DNA of 64,000 bases from Bradyrhizobium sp. CSA112 (GCF_029051645.1 NZ_JAACFS010000014.1:98339-162338); one strand, 5' to 3'; counted from the stretch's first letter, positions 20,247-28,716 are shown. The notes: generated by a model not told the origin, from the letters alone. A program made the numbers and translations.

Positions 20247-20858
20247 TCAACCAAGCAGCAGCTTGAATCGGGCCAAAAACTGCTTCTCGGCCCGGGCCGC
20301 AGTCCACGGCGTCAGATAATCACGCACCGTGGCCTCGGGCAGGCCGGGATCTCTGCCGAACAGGCGCTTCGCCTCGGCCTGTGAAAATCCTGCCAGATGG
20401 GTGGCTTCGAGATAGGCCGCGCCGCGATCGGCCGCCTTGATGGCTTTGGTGATTTCATCGGCGAGAGTTGGCGGCAGGCCGAAGCGAATATGGATCGCCG
20501 CCAGCAGGCGCTTTTCCACCACCTTGTAGTCGCCGCCGAGCACCGCCTTGAACGGCGAGATCATGTCGCCGATGACATATTCCGGTGCGTCGTGCAGCAG
20601 CGCAGCGAGCCGGAAGCTGACGTCGACGCGCGGCATCTGCTCGCGCATCACGGTTTCCACCAGCAGCGTATGCTGCGCCACCGAGAAAATATGCGCGCCG
20701 CTGGTCTGCCCGTTCCAGCGCGCAACGCGCGCCAGGCCATGGGCGATGTCGGCTATCTCGATATCGAGCGGGGAGGGGTCCAGCAGGTCGAGCCGCCGCC
20801 CCGACAGCATCCGCTGCCAGGCGCGGTTGGCGATGCTGGACGATTTTCGCGTCGTCAT
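20247..20858 (-). CDS. HD-domain hydrolase (YfbR-like nucleotidase)
   Basis: A 203-residue protein with an HD metal-dependent phosphohydrolase core: AHIFSVAQHTLLV gives the first His, LAALLHDAPEYVIGDM the HD pair, and a later Asp completes the metal site. The family hydrolyses nucleotides or dNMPs; YfbR acts on 5'-deoxynucleotides. Its ATG overlaps the tag stop by four bases (ATGA), so it is translationally coupled as the last gene of the ygfZ-tag-HD operon. The start at 20858 is set by that overlap. The exact substrate is unknown. Confidence 0.82.
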   Translation of the reverse strand: MTTRKSSSIANRAWQRMLSGRRLDLLDPSPLDIEIADIAHGLARVARWNGQTSGAHIFSVAQHTLLVETVMREQMPRVDVSFRLAALLHDAPEYVIGDMISPFKAVLGGDYKVVEKRLLAAIHIRFGLPPTLADEITKAIKAADRGAAYLEATHLAGFSQAEAKRLFGRDPGLPEATVRDYLTPWTAARAEKQFLARFKLLLG

Positions 20859-21481
20859 TTGGCCTTGAGGCGGGGCTTGCGAAGTTTGCCGCAGCAGGCC
20901 TCGTGGCAGAAGCACGTGACCAGATGGTCGTTGACCATGCCGGTGGCCTGCATGAAGGCGTAGACGATGGTCGGGCCGACGAATTTGAAACCGCGCGCGC
21001 CGAGCTCCTTTGAAATCTTGATCGAGACCGGCGTTGAGACCGGCACGCTGGCCGTGGTCTTGAACTGGTTGACGAGGGGCTTGCCGTCGACGAAGTCCCA
21101 CAGGAATTTGGAGAAGCCCGCACCTTCTTCCATGATCTTCAGATAGGCCTTGGCGCTGTTGACGGCGCCTTCGATCTTGGCGCGGTTGCGCACGATGCCG
21201 GCATCGTTCATCAGGGCGTGAATCTTTTTGGCGTTGTAACGCGCGATCTTCTCCGGCTGGAAGTCGTCGAAGGCTTTGCGAAAATTTTCGCGCTTGCGCA
21301 AAATCGTGATCCACGACAGCCCGGCCTGGAAGCCGTCGAGGATCAGCTTTTCATAGAGCGCCCGGTCGTCATATTCTGGCACGCCCCACTCGGTGTCGTG
21401 ATAGGCCATGTAGAACGGGTCTTCGCCGGGCCACGGGCACCGTATCTTGCCGTCGGGGTGCAGGCGCGCAGATTTGCTCAT
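20855..21481 (-). CDS. tag: DNA-3-methyladenine glycosylase I
   Basis: A 208-residue base-excision repair enzyme that removes 3-methyladenine. It starts with RCPWPGEDPFYMAYHDTEWG, the Tag signature that includes the first Cys and His of the structural zinc site, has the GLSWITILRKRENFR helix-hairpin-helix region, and ends with HLVTCFCH, which supplies the other zinc ligands. Length is normal. It overlaps ygfZ by four bases upstream and the HD gene by four bases downstream, so all three are translated as a coupled block. The ATG at 21481 is fixed by that overlap. Confidence 0.95.
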   Translation of the reverse strand: MSKSARLHPDGKIRCPWPGEDPFYMAYHDTEWGVPEYDDRALYEKLILDGFQAGLSWITILRKRENFRKAFDDFQPEKIARYNAKKIHALMNDAGIVRNRAKIEGAVNSAKAYLKIMEEGAGFSKFLWDFVDGKPLVNQFKTTASVPVSTPVSIKISKELGARGFKFVGPTIVYAFMQATGMVNDHLVTCFCHEACCGKLRKPRLKAK

Positions 21482-22359
21482 GCGACGGTCTGCTTCGGTG
21501 GGGTGCGAACATCGTTCGGGTCGGTCAGCCGGATCGCAAGGCCGCCGGCCGTCAACGCATGTCCGGCATCGAGCGCGTCTGCAACGCGGTCGATCCGGAC
21601 CAACGCGAGGCCATGGCCACCGGCGGTCGATCCCATGGTGCCGACCTGCTTGTCGCCGCCGAGAACGGCAGCGCCCGTCTCCGGCGAAAGGTCTTCGAGC
21701 GTAATCCGCACGATCCGTGTGCGCGCGGTGCCGCGATGCTGCATCCGCGACACCACTTCCTGGCCGACATAACAGCCCTTGTCGAAGTCGACGCCGTGCA
21801 GGCGATCCATATTCGTCTCGTGCGGAAACGCGTCGCTGTACATGAAATCGAGCCCGCCGCGCGGCACGCCCATGGCGATGCGATGGGCCTCATAGGCCTC
21901 GCTGTCGACGAGATCGGCGCCGATCAGATCGGCCACCTTCTGCTTGAGCTCTTCGGGCACGAGGATGCGCCAGCCCAGCGCCTCTTGCCGCGGATCGGCA
22001 AACGCCAGATCGGGCTTCATCGCAGGCTCGCCGTCCCACGCTGCCAGCACGCCCATGCTGCCCGAGATATTTTCCACCGCGACCTTGGCGCGCAGCTTGT
22101 AGAAGCCGAGCTTGTCGGCGAGGTTCTGCGCCAGCGCGCGGGGCGCATCGATCAGGAAGCCTCCGCCATGGCCGGCCGGGGCTTCCGTGATCAGGAAGTC
22201 GGCCGTGATCTTGCCCTGCGGCGTCAGCAGCGCGCCGAACCGGCCAAGGCCGGGCTCGAGCAGCGTGATGTCTGTGGTGACGAGGCCGTTGAGGAAGCTG
22301 CGGGCATCCTCGCCGCTGACCTTGACCACGCCCCGGTCCGGAAGAAACGCTGCTTTCAT
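21478..22359 (-). CDS. ygfZ: Folate-binding YgfZ/GcvT-like iron-sulfur repair protein
   Basis: A 293-residue protein with the YgfZ hallmark KGCYVGQEVVSRMQHRG near residues 194-210, whose Cys is needed for tetrahydrofolate-dependent support of some Fe-S enzymes. The N-terminus (LPDRGVVKVSGEDARSFLNGLVTTDI) has the GcvT-like fold. It is the first gene of a three-gene operon with tag and the HD hydrolase, which ends with ATGA overlaps. It diverges from the dihydroorotase-like gene across 137 bases that should hold both promoters. Confidence 0.9.
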   Translation of the reverse strand: MKAAFLPDRGVVKVSGEDARSFLNGLVTTDITLLEPGLGRFGALLTPQGKITADFLITEAPAGHGGGFLIDAPRALAQNLADKLGFYKLRAKVAVENISGSMGVLAAWDGEPAMKPDLAFADPRQEALGWRILVPEELKQKVADLIGADLVDSEAYEAHRIAMGVPRGGLDFMYSDAFPHETNMDRLHGVDFDKGCYVGQEVVSRMQHRGTARTRIVRITLEDLSPETGAAVLGGDKQVGTMGSTAGGHGLALVRIDRVADALDAGHALTAGGLAIRLTDPNDVRTPPKQTVA

Positions 22360-22496
22360 AAGCTAAATCGGCCTCTTTTGACGTGTTTTTGAAGTTCCGG
22401 AGAAAACGCAGGTGACGGATATCCCATGCGAAGTTAAGGCGCTAAGGTGCCGCCAACAAGGCCTGTGCGAAAGCCTGACGCGGGCGTCGAGGACCG

Positions 22497-23831
22497 ATGA
22501 ATCAACGATTTGATACCATTCTAAAATCCGGCACCGTGGTCAATCAGGACGGCGAGGGCATCCGCGACATCGGCATTTCCAACGGCCGGATCGCCGCGAT
22601 CGGCGGGCTGGGACAAGCCTCCGCCGCCGAGACAATCGACTGCAAGGGCCTGCACATCCTGCCGGGCGTGATGGACACGCAGGTGCATTTCCGCGAGCCG
22701 GGCCAGACGCATAAGGAAGATCTTGAAACCGGTTCGCGCAGTGCCGCGATGGGTGGCGTCACGGCTGTGTTCGAAATGCCGAACACCGATCCGCTGACCG
22801 TCACGGAAGCCAACTTCACCGACAAGGTGAAGCGCGGCCGTCACCGCATGCATTGCGACTTTGCTTTCTTCATCGGTGGCACGCGCGAGAATGTTCAGGA
22901 TTTACCTGAACTCGAACGCGCACCGGGCTGCGCCGGCGTGAAGGTATTTATCGGCTCCTCCACCGGTGCGCTGCTGGTCGAGGATGACGAGAGCCTGCGC
23001 CGCATCTTCCAGGTGATCCGCCGCCGCGCTGCCTTTCACGCCGAGGATGAATACCGCCTCAACGAGCGCAAGCCGCTCCGCGTCGAGGGCGATCCGCGCT
23101 CGCATCCGGTATGGCGCGACGAGACCGCGGCGCTGATGGCGACCCAGCGGCTGGTCAATCTTGCGCGCGAAACGGGAAAACGCATCCACGTCCTGCACAT
23201 CTCGACCAAGCAGGAAATCGACTATCTGCGCGACCACAAGGATGTCGCCTCCTGCGAGGCGACGCCGCATCATCTCACCATGGCCGCACCCGAATGCTAC
23301 GAGCGGCTCGGCACCCGCGCGCAGATGAACCCGCCGGTGCGCTCGGCCGATCACCGCGACGGTATCTGGTACGGCATCGAGCAAGGCATCATCGATGTGC
23401 TTGGTTCCGACCACGCTCCGCATACGCTGGAGGAAAAGGCGAAAACCTATCCGGCCTCGCCCTCGGGCATGACCGGAGTGCAGACGCTCGTGCCCTTGAT
23501 GCTCGACCACGTCAATGCGGGGCGGCTGTCGCTGGCACGCTTCGTCGATCTGACGAGCGCGGGCCCTGCGCGTCTCTACAACATCGCCTGCAAGGGCCGC
23601 ATTGCAGCAGGCTATGACGCCGATTTCACCATCGTCGATCTGAAGCGCTCCGAGACCATCACCAACAAATGGGTAGCCTCGCGCGCCGGCTGGACGCCCT
23701 ATGACGGCATGCGTGTCACGGGTTGGCCCGTCGGCACCTTCGTGCGCGGCAAGCGTGTGATGTGGCAGGGTGAGGTAACGGCGCCTTCCACCGGCGAGCC
23801 GGTGCGGTTCTTGGAGACGTTGACGGCGTGA
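22497..23831 (+). CDS. Dihydroorotase-family amidohydrolase with Gln in place of a metal-binding His
   Basis: A 444-residue amidohydrolase. Dihydroorotases cyclise carbamoyl-aspartate in pyrimidine synthesis at a zinc site. The usual DxHxHxR motif here reads D60-T-Q62-V-H64-F-R, so the first metal His is Gln. Other ligands look intact: Lys in CAGVKVFIGSS, His in HVLHIS, His in ATPHHL, and Asp in GSDHAPHTLEEK. The same Q form is, from memory, frequent in alphaproteobacterial dihydroorotases, so loss of function should not be assumed. Possible roles are active pyrC, a non-catalytic partner of aspartate transcarbamoylase, or a different cyclic amidase. Confidence 0.85.
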   Translation: MNQRFDTILKSGTVVNQDGEGIRDIGISNGRIAAIGGLGQASAAETIDCKGLHILPGVMDTQVHFREPGQTHKEDLETGSRSAAMGGVTAVFEMPNTDPLTVTEANFTDKVKRGRHRMHCDFAFFIGGTRENVQDLPELERAPGCAGVKVFIGSSTGALLVEDDESLRRIFQVIRRRAAFHAEDEYRLNERKPLRVEGDPRSHPVWRDETAALMATQRLVNLARETGKRIHVLHISTKQEIDYLRDHKDVASCEATPHHLTMAAPECYERLGTRAQMNPPVRSADHRDGIWYGIEQGIIDVLGSDHAPHTLEEKAKTYPASPSGMTGVQTLVPLMLDHVNAGRLSLARFVDLTSAGPARLYNIACKGRIAAGYDADFTIVDLKRSETITNKWVASRAGWTPYDGMRVTGWPVGTFVRGKRVMWQGEVTAPSTGEPVRFLETLTA

Positions 23832-23878
23832 GAGTTTCTGCTGTGCGAGAGGCGCGGCGTCGTGCCCCATCACAGTCG

Positions 23879-23979
23879 TCGTCACCCGCGAAGGCGGGTG
23901 ATCCAGTATTCCAGAGACGATAGCGATTGAATCGAGAGGCTTCGGCGTACTGGATCGCCCGCCTTCGCGGGCGATGACA
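23879..23979. repeat. Intergenic palindromic repeat (CGTCACCCGCG type)
   Basis: A 101-bp element with ends TCGTCACCCGCGAAGGCGGG and CCCGCCTTCGCGGGCGATGA, plus inner arms ATCCAGTA / TACTGGAT. It would fold into a long hairpin. It lies between two convergent genes, dihydroorotase-like and the hypothetical gene, where a bidirectional stop would be useful. Confidence 0.75.
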
Positions 23980-23990
23980 GCGGAGTAAAT

Positions 23991-24257
23991 CTACTGCTTC
24001 GCCAGCGACAGCGAAAACTCGCCGTTGCGCACGCGAACCGAGAGACCCTCGACGAATTTCGCCACCGCGTCCTCGCCATAGGTCGAGACCAGTTCGGCCA
24101 GCGCCGTGAACAGGCTCGCCTGTGCGAGGCAGTCGCCATCGACGCCTTCGTGCCGCGCTTCCGCCCAGGCCTCGTTCAGGTAGCACAGGGCAGTCTGCTT
24201 CTGTTCGTGATCGGGAAGCGGCTCGCGGGCGATCGAGAAGGAGGCTGGGCGGCTCAT
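23991..24257 (-). CDS. Small conserved-looking hypothetical protein
   Basis: An 88-residue protein, MSRPASFSIAREPLP..., with two amphipathic helical stretches (QTALCYLNEAWAEARH and QASLFTALAELVSTYGEDAVAKFVEGL) and a short basic-hydrophobic tail. No signal peptide or membrane segment. I prefer the ATG at 24257 because the upstream extension to 24299 has no conserved look, but neither start has a good ribosome-binding site. It is not a family I recognise. It lies alone between a palindrome and a 150-base gap before the HAD gene. Confidence 0.6.
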   Translation of the reverse strand: MSRPASFSIAREPLPDHEQKQTALCYLNEAWAEARHEGVDGDCLAQASLFTALAELVSTYGEDAVAKFVEGLSVRVRNGEFSLSLAKQ

Positions 24258-24408
24258 GAAGCTCAACGAAATCTGCGCGCGAACCAGGGCGGATCGCATC
24301 CTAACGCGATAAGCTGTAGCATGCGGTGCGAGCCCGCCTAGGCCACATCTTTAAGAAAGGTTAACGGCGCTGCCGAATTTCAGGCGGTGACAAAAGTTCC
24401 CGCTCGTT

Positions 24409-25047
24409 TCACGTAATGCAACCGAGGATCGCGCCCGGAGTAGCGCAAACATGGTGCGCGCCGGCCTCCAGCAACTCGTCCCGGCTGCCGTAGCCGTACA
24501 GCACGCCGATGCCCTTCATGCCGTTGTTTTTCGCACCGACCATGTCGTGGCTACGGTCGCCGATCATCAGGGTTTTGACCGGATCGACTGACGTCTCCTT
24601 CAGCGCGTATTCCAGCAGATGCGACTTGTCCGCGCGCGTGCCGTCGAGCTCGGCACCGAACACGCGCTCGAAATGGCTGCGCAGGCCGAAATGGTCGATA
24701 ATGCGGTCGGCGAACACGTGCGCCTTGCTTGTGGCGACGAACAGCCGGTGGCCGGAAGCGCATAGCGACGCCAGCACCTCGCCGATGCCGTCGTAGACGC
24801 TGTTCTCATACAGGCCGATTTCGGAAAATCGCTCGCGGTAGAGCGCCACCGCGCGATCGGCGGTGTGATCGCCGCCGAGCAACCTCACAAAGCTCGTGCG
24901 CAGCGGCGGGCCGATGCACCAGGTCAGCTCGTCCGCGGTCGGAATTGTATGATGATCGAGCTTTTGCAGCGCGTATTGGATCGAGCGGGTGATGCCCAGC
25001 TTGGGGTCCGTCAGCGTTCCGTCGAGGTCGAAATAGATCGCGTCCAT
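24409..25047 (-). CDS. HAD-superfamily phosphatase (phosphoglycolate phosphatase-like)
   Basis: The 212-residue protein has HAD motif I YFDLDGTLTDPK at residues 5-16 with the nucleophile and acid-base Asp pair, motif II Thr/Ser in VATSKAH, motif III Lys and motif IV in MIGDRSHDMVGAKNNG. The alpha-helical cap (YALQKLDHHTIPTADEL...) fits Gph/PGP-type HAD hydrolases that clear phosphoglycolate or related phosphates. Substrate is not determined by sequence. It is followed by the TIGR02301 gene only six bases upstream on the same strand, which suggests an operon. Confidence 0.85.
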   Translation of the reverse strand: MDAIYFDLDGTLTDPKLGITRSIQYALQKLDHHTIPTADELTWCIGPPLRTSFVRLLGGDHTADRAVALYRERFSEIGLYENSVYDGIGEVLASLCASGHRLFVATSKAHVFADRIIDHFGLRSHFERVFGAELDGTRADKSHLLEYALKETSVDPVKTLMIGDRSHDMVGAKNNGMKGIGVLYGYGSRDELLEAGAHHVCATPGAILGCIT

Positions 25048-25053
25048 GGTTGC

Positions 25054-25431
25054 CTAGTTCGCGTAGCGCGCGGTGAGGTCGCGCGAGATCTTTGAGCCTT
25101 CCTCGATATATCGGCGAATCGCGACCGAAGCTGCGGGCGTGCAGGTCCGGTAGGTCTGCTGAAAGCCGTTATAGCCGCGGTTGAAGCCTGCGATCATGCG
25201 GGCGCGGCGGTCGCCGGAAGGGGTTTCGGCGTCGATCAGCGCCTGCATTTCGTTGCGCCATTTCGCCCCTTCATTGGCACCGCAAATGCCCCGGAGGTAG
25301 TGGAGGGTGCCGAGAATCTCGGCCAGCCGCTGCAGTTCGCCGTCAAACGGCGCGGCGGCATCCTGGGCCCGCACGGGGGCCACATGGCATGCCGAGATAA
25401 GGATGAGGGCGGCGAGGGCGTGCTTGAGCAT
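25054..25431 (-). CDS. TIGR02301 family periplasmic protein
   Basis: The 125-residue protein begins with a signal peptide (MLKHALAALILISACHVAPVRAQ, cut near residue 23) and has the family pattern LAEILGTLHYLRGICGANEG, RNEMQALIDAE, RARMIAGFNRGYNGFQQTYRTC. TIGR02301 proteins are small exported alphaproteobacterial proteins of unknown role; two Cys (GICG and YRTC) may pair. The HAD gene follows after six bases, so they likely share a transcript. The Nudix gene lies 61 bases upstream on the same strand. Confidence 0.85.
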   Translation of the reverse strand: MLKHALAALILISACHVAPVRAQDAAAPFDGELQRLAEILGTLHYLRGICGANEGAKWRNEMQALIDAETPSGDRRARMIAGFNRGYNGFQQTYRTCTPAASVAIRRYIEEGSKISRDLTARYAN

Positions 25432-25492
25432 TGGGGCCGATATGCCCCCTCAAGACGCCCGAGGCAAGGCGTGAGGCGCTGAGGGGCCCCGC

Positions 25493-25912
25493 CTAGACCA
25501 GCTTCCGGGCGGCCTCGATGACCTCCAGAAGGCCGCCGGTGACCTTGAGATCGCCAAGCCCATCCGGCGACAGCCATTTGTAATCATCGTGCTCGTCGTT
25601 CAGGACCGGCTCCCCGGCCGCCCAGCGCGCCGCGAACGACATGATCACGTAATGCCCGCCGCCAGAGGCGCCGGGCAGCACTTCGCGCCAGCCTGCCAGG
25701 CCCAAAATCTCGATTCTTAGGCCCGTTTCCTCGTCCACCTCGCGGTGGAGCGCGCTGTGCAGGGATTCGCCGAATTCGACCCGGCCGCCGGGGAACGAGT
25801 AAAAACCCTTGCCCGGCGAGCGGGCGCGGCGGACCAGGAGGACCTTGCCGTCGCGGAAGATCGCGCCGCTGACGGCGAGCTGGGGGCGGGTCGGCTGAAC
25901 TGGGGAAGCCAA
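25493..25912 (-). CDS. Nudix hydrolase (MutT-like)
   Basis: A 139-residue protein with a complete Nudix box, GGRVEFGESLHSALHREVDE followed by ETGL, so the GX5EX7REUXEEXGU residues that bind the metal are all present. An N-terminal VSGAIFRDGKVLLVRR strand and a C-terminal substrate-loop are typical of ADP-ribose or NTP pyrophosphohydrolases. Substrate is unknown. The ATG at 25912 is a plausible start. It precedes the TIGR02301 and HAD genes on the same strand. Confidence 0.88.
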   Translation of the reverse strand: MASPVQPTRPQLAVSGAIFRDGKVLLVRRARSPGKGFYSFPGGRVEFGESLHSALHREVDEETGLRIEILGLAGWREVLPGASGGGHYVIMSFAARWAAGEPVLNDEHDDYKWLSPDGLGDLKVTGGLLEVIEAARKLV

Positions 25913-26010
25913 GGGTGATCCGGGTAAGCAGGGAACTTGCGGTGGAAGCGATCATGCCCGATCGGTCCGCGCAGGTCTAATGCGGCAGCGTGGCGTCAAG
26001 CGGGAGGCGG

Positions 26011-26523
26011 CTAGTTCGACATCACCGCTTCGACGTCGGCCTCGGCGTTACCGTTGATGATGCCGCCGGCCAGCGCCACCAGCGGCTTGACCCAGGCGGT
26101 GGCCTGCTCGGCCAGCGTGGCGCGCGTCCTGTCCTGCTGGGCTTCGCGCATCGCCTTGCCCACCGCGGTCAGGATCGAGGTCATGGTCGCAGTGAGATGG
26201 TCGAAATTGGCGCGGACCTTGGGATCGGCGCATTCATAGGCCTCGATCGCGAGGTCGCGGGCCTTGAAGTTGGAGGCCCAAAAATGCTCGGCGTAGGACA
26301 GCGGAGTCCAGGTGAGGAAATCCTCCGCGCATTCCGGCATGTCCGGAACCATTTCGAGCAGCATGATGGCTTCGTTGAAATGATTCAGGTAGTCGGTGGC
26401 GAGCCCGGTGCGCGGATTGATATTGGCGGCGCGCAACTGCTCCGCGCGGGCCTCGTCTATACGGCCCGTCGGTGGCGGCATCGGAAGATCGGATCGCAAT
26501 TCGGTGGCGGCCGTACAGGTCAT
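26011..26523 (-). CDS. Hypothetical protein, probably cytoplasmic and helical
   Basis: A 170-residue protein, MTCTAATELRSDLPMP..., rich in long helices (TDYLNHFNEAIMLLEMVPDM, TPLSYAEHFWASNF, RANFDHLTATMTSILTAVGKAM). No signal peptide, zinc motif or membrane segment. I chose the ATG at 26523; a start six codons upstream at 26541 is possible. It diverges from the SRAP gene with about 60 bases between them. The proline-and-glycine-poor helical pattern suggests a compact bundle. I do not recognise a named family. Confidence 0.6.
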   Translation of the reverse strand: MTCTAATELRSDLPMPPPTGRIDEARAEQLRAANINPRTGLATDYLNHFNEAIMLLEMVPDMPECAEDFLTWTPLSYAEHFWASNFKARDLAIEAYECADPKVRANFDHLTATMTSILTAVGKAMREAQQDRTRATLAEQATAWVKPLVALAGGIINGNAEADVEAVMSN

Positions 26524-26585
26524 CTGTTCCACTGTTAACATCTGGGGTTAACAGCCATTAAACGGCGGCTTATCTTGGTCAGATA

Positions 26586-27353
26586 ATGTGCGGACGTTTC
26601 GTCATTACCTCGCCGCCGGCGGCGCTTCGGCAGATCTTCGGCTATATCGAGCAGCCCAATTTCCCGCCGCGGTATAATATCGCGCCGACTCAGCCGGTTC
26701 CGGTTGTCATCCTGGAAAATGGCGGTCGCCACTTCCGGCTGATGCGCTGGGGACTGGTGCCCTCGTGGGTGAAGGATCCCCGTAAATTTACGCTCCTGAT
26801 CAATGCGCGTTCCGAGACGGTTCTCGATAAGCCTGCCTTCAAAAATGCCATCAAGCGGCGGCGCTGCCTGATTCCGGCGGACGGATATTACGAGTGGCAG
26901 GATGCCGGCGGCCGCAGGCGGCCGTTCTTCATCCATCGCCGCGACGGCCGGCCGGTCGGCTTTGCCGCGCTCGCGGAGACCTGGATGGGGCCGAACGGCG
27001 AGGAGACCGACAGCGTCGCCATCGTCACCGCACCGGCCAGCCGCGACCTTGCCACGCTGCATGACCGCGTGCCGGTGACGATCGCGCCTGAGGAATTCGA
27101 GCGCTGGCTCGACGGCCGCACCCACGACGCCGAGGATGTGATGCCGCTGCTGCGCGGGCCGACTGAGGGCGAGTTCGCCTGGCACGAGATTTCCACCCGC
27201 GTCAATCGCGTGGTCAATGACGACGCGCAACTGCTGTTGCCGATCACGGACGAGGAGCGCGCGGCGGAGGAGCCGAAGCCTGTGAGGAAGGCCGCGCCGC
27301 GCAAGGCGGCATCGGTGGTGCCTGAGGATGACGGGCAGGGCTCGTTGTTTTGA
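26586..27353 (+). CDS. SOS response-associated peptidase (SRAP, YedK/HMCES family)
   Basis: A 255-residue SRAP-domain protein beginning MCGRFVITSPPAALRQIFGY. Cys2 is the residue that crosslinks to abasic sites in single-stranded DNA. The family motifs RYNIAPTQPVPVV, FRLMRWGLVPSWVKDP, NARSETVLDKPAFKNAIKRR, CLIPADGYYEWQ and the His in WHEISTRVN are present. It protects abasic sites during replication. The extended Lys/Ala-rich tail (EEPKPVRKAAPRKAA) is not part of the domain. A second, broken SRAP gene is at 42814-43525. Confidence 0.93.
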   Translation: MCGRFVITSPPAALRQIFGYIEQPNFPPRYNIAPTQPVPVVILENGGRHFRLMRWGLVPSWVKDPRKFTLLINARSETVLDKPAFKNAIKRRRCLIPADGYYEWQDAGGRRRPFFIHRRDGRPVGFAALAETWMGPNGEETDSVAIVTAPASRDLATLHDRVPVTIAPEEFERWLDGRTHDAEDVMPLLRGPTEGEFAWHEISTRVNRVVNDDAQLLLPITDEERAAEEPKPVRKAAPRKAASVVPEDDGQGSLF

Positions 27354-27379
27354 CGGGGATTCAATCTCGTCGTTCTCTC

Positions 27380-27467
27380 GTAGGGTGGGCAAAGCGAAGC
27401 GTGCCCACCATTTTCACCACGCGATCCCGCTCGCAATGGTGGGCACGCTGCGCTTTGCCCACCCTAC
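27380..27467. repeat. Intergenic palindrome, family A, copy 3
   Basis: An 88-bp inverted repeat opening GTAGGGTGGGCAAAGCGAAG and closing CTTTGCCCACCCTAC, with GTGCCCACCAT / ATGGTGGGCAC inside. It has the same arms as copies at 6825 and 20143. A family B repeat begins 22 bases later, so two repeat types are stacked after the SRAP gene. Confidence 0.85.
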
Positions 27468-27489
27468 AGTCTTCGCAATCCCCTGCCAG

Positions 27490-27630
27490 ACCTCATCCTG
27501 AGGAGCGCGTCTTCGCGCGTCTCGAAGGATGAATGGCACTAGCGGGGCCTCGTGGTTCGAGACGGCGCGGAGCCCTGTCATCGGGACGCGCTACGCGCGG
27601 ACCCGTTGGCGCCTCCTCACCATGAGGGTT
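27490..27630. repeat. Intergenic palindromic repeat, family B, copy 2
   Basis: Opens CCTCATCCTGAGGAGCGCG and GTCTCGAAGGATGAATGG, and closes GCGCCTCCTCACCATGAGG. It contains nested hairpins such as GGGACGCGCTACGCGCG. The opening and closing words match the copy at 2820-2949. It sits ten bases downstream of the NudK stop codon. Confidence 0.78.
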
Positions 27631-27640
27631 CAATAATTCC

Positions 27641-28222
27641 TCACCGAAAAATATGCAGCGCCGCGTATTGCAGCAGCATGATGGTCTTGGCATCGACGAT
27701 GCGGCCGTCTGATATCATCGCGAGCGCCTGCTCGATCGGCAGCTTCAGCACTTCGATGTCTTCGCCTTCCTCGGCAATGCCGCCGCCGCTATTGATGCGC
27801 ATCGCAGCTTCGTATTCGGCGACGAAAAAGTGCAGCTTCTCCGTGACCGAGCCCGGGCTCATGAAGGCCTCGAACACTTTGCGCACATCGTGAAGCCGAT
27901 AGCCGATTTCCTCTTCCGCCTCCGCGCGAATCCGCTTCTCGGGAGTCTCGTCGTCGAGCAGGCCGGCGGCGGCCTCGATCAGGAGATCGTCATGACCGGC
28001 AAGGTAGGCCGGCAGGCGGAACTGTCGCGTCAGCACGACGGTGCGGCTTGCGACATTATACGGCAACAGCGTCGCGGCATGACCACGGTCGAAAACTTCC
28101 CGCTTCTGCGTCTGCCATTCGCCGTTGCCGCGGCGATAGTCGAACTCGACTTCGTTCAACCGATAGTGCCGGTCGGAGAGCACGCTGACGTTCTTGACGC
28201 GGACACGATCGGAGATGGTCAT
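27641..28222 (-). CDS. GDP-mannose pyrophosphatase-like Nudix hydrolase
   Basis: The 193-residue protein has the ADP-ribose/NudK-type architecture: an N-terminal beta domain (VRVKNVSVLSDRHYRLNEVEFDY), VLTRQFRLPAY, and a Nudix box spread around EAAAGLLDDETPEKRIRAEA and EEEIGY, with the acidic metal-binding residues present. NudK hydrolyses GDP-mannose and related nucleotide sugars. The ATG at 28222 is chosen because conserved sequence begins there; a longer in-frame reading has no conserved look. It is 30 bases downstream of the GNAT gene on the same strand. Confidence 0.88.
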   Translation of the reverse strand: MTISDRVRVKNVSVLSDRHYRLNEVEFDYRRGNGEWQTQKREVFDRGHAATLLPYNVASRTVVLTRQFRLPAYLAGHDDLLIEAAAGLLDDETPEKRIRAEAEEEIGYRLHDVRKVFEAFMSPGSVTEKLHFFVAEYEAAMRINSGGGIAEEGEDIEVLKLPIEQALAMISDGRIVDAKTIMLLQYAALHIFR

Positions 28223-28251
28223 ATTTGTTTGCCTGGTCGTGATCGTGATGG

Positions 28252-28716
28252 CTAAGGCGTCGGCTCGCGGCCGTCGAGCCATTTGGCGAACGTCACGGTC
28301 TGCTGGTTGTAATAGCCGAGCGACTGGTAGAACGCGTGGACCTGCGCATTGTCTTTGCGAACCATAAGTTGAAGCTTCAAGATGCCGCAAGCACGAAGCC
28401 ATTCTTCGGCGGCGTTCATGATTACTCGACCGTAGCCTTCATAGCGCCGATCCGGATCGACAGTGACATAGTAGACCCAGCCGCGATGGCCGTCATGGCC
28501 GACCATCACCGACGCGACAAGCGCTCCGTTGTTGCGGCCCAACAGCACGGTTGAGTTGGTTTCCTTACGCGCCAAAGCGATGTCGCTGGCCGGATCGTTC
28601 CATGGTCGCGTCGAACCGCAACGCTGCCACAGCGCGATCACCTCAGCGATATCGCGGTCTTCAATCGTCGTGATGATAAGTCCGTCGACGGTCGTAGCAG
28701 GAGGAGGAATATTCAC
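28252..28716 (-). CDS. GNAT family acetyltransferase (YpeA-like)
   Basis: A 154-residue acetyltransferase with the acetyl-CoA-binding signature VYYVTVDPDRRYEGYGRVIM, including the Q/RxxGxG/A loop in YEGYGR, and C-terminal HAFYQSLGYY. It resembles YpeA-type GNATs, whose substrates are uncertain. Its ATG overlaps the stop of the FAD-dependent oxidase by four bases, so translation is coupled. The NudK gene follows 30 bases later. Small acyl donors or amino groups are the usual targets; none can be assigned. Confidence 0.85.
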   Translation of the reverse strand: MNIPPPATTVDGLIITTIEDRDIAEVIALWQRCGSTRPWNDPASDIALARKETNSTVLLGRNNGALVASVMVGHDGHRGWVYYVTVDPDRRYEGYGRVIMNAAEEWLRACGILKLQLMVRKDNAQVHAFYQSLGYYNQQTVTFAKWLDGREPTP

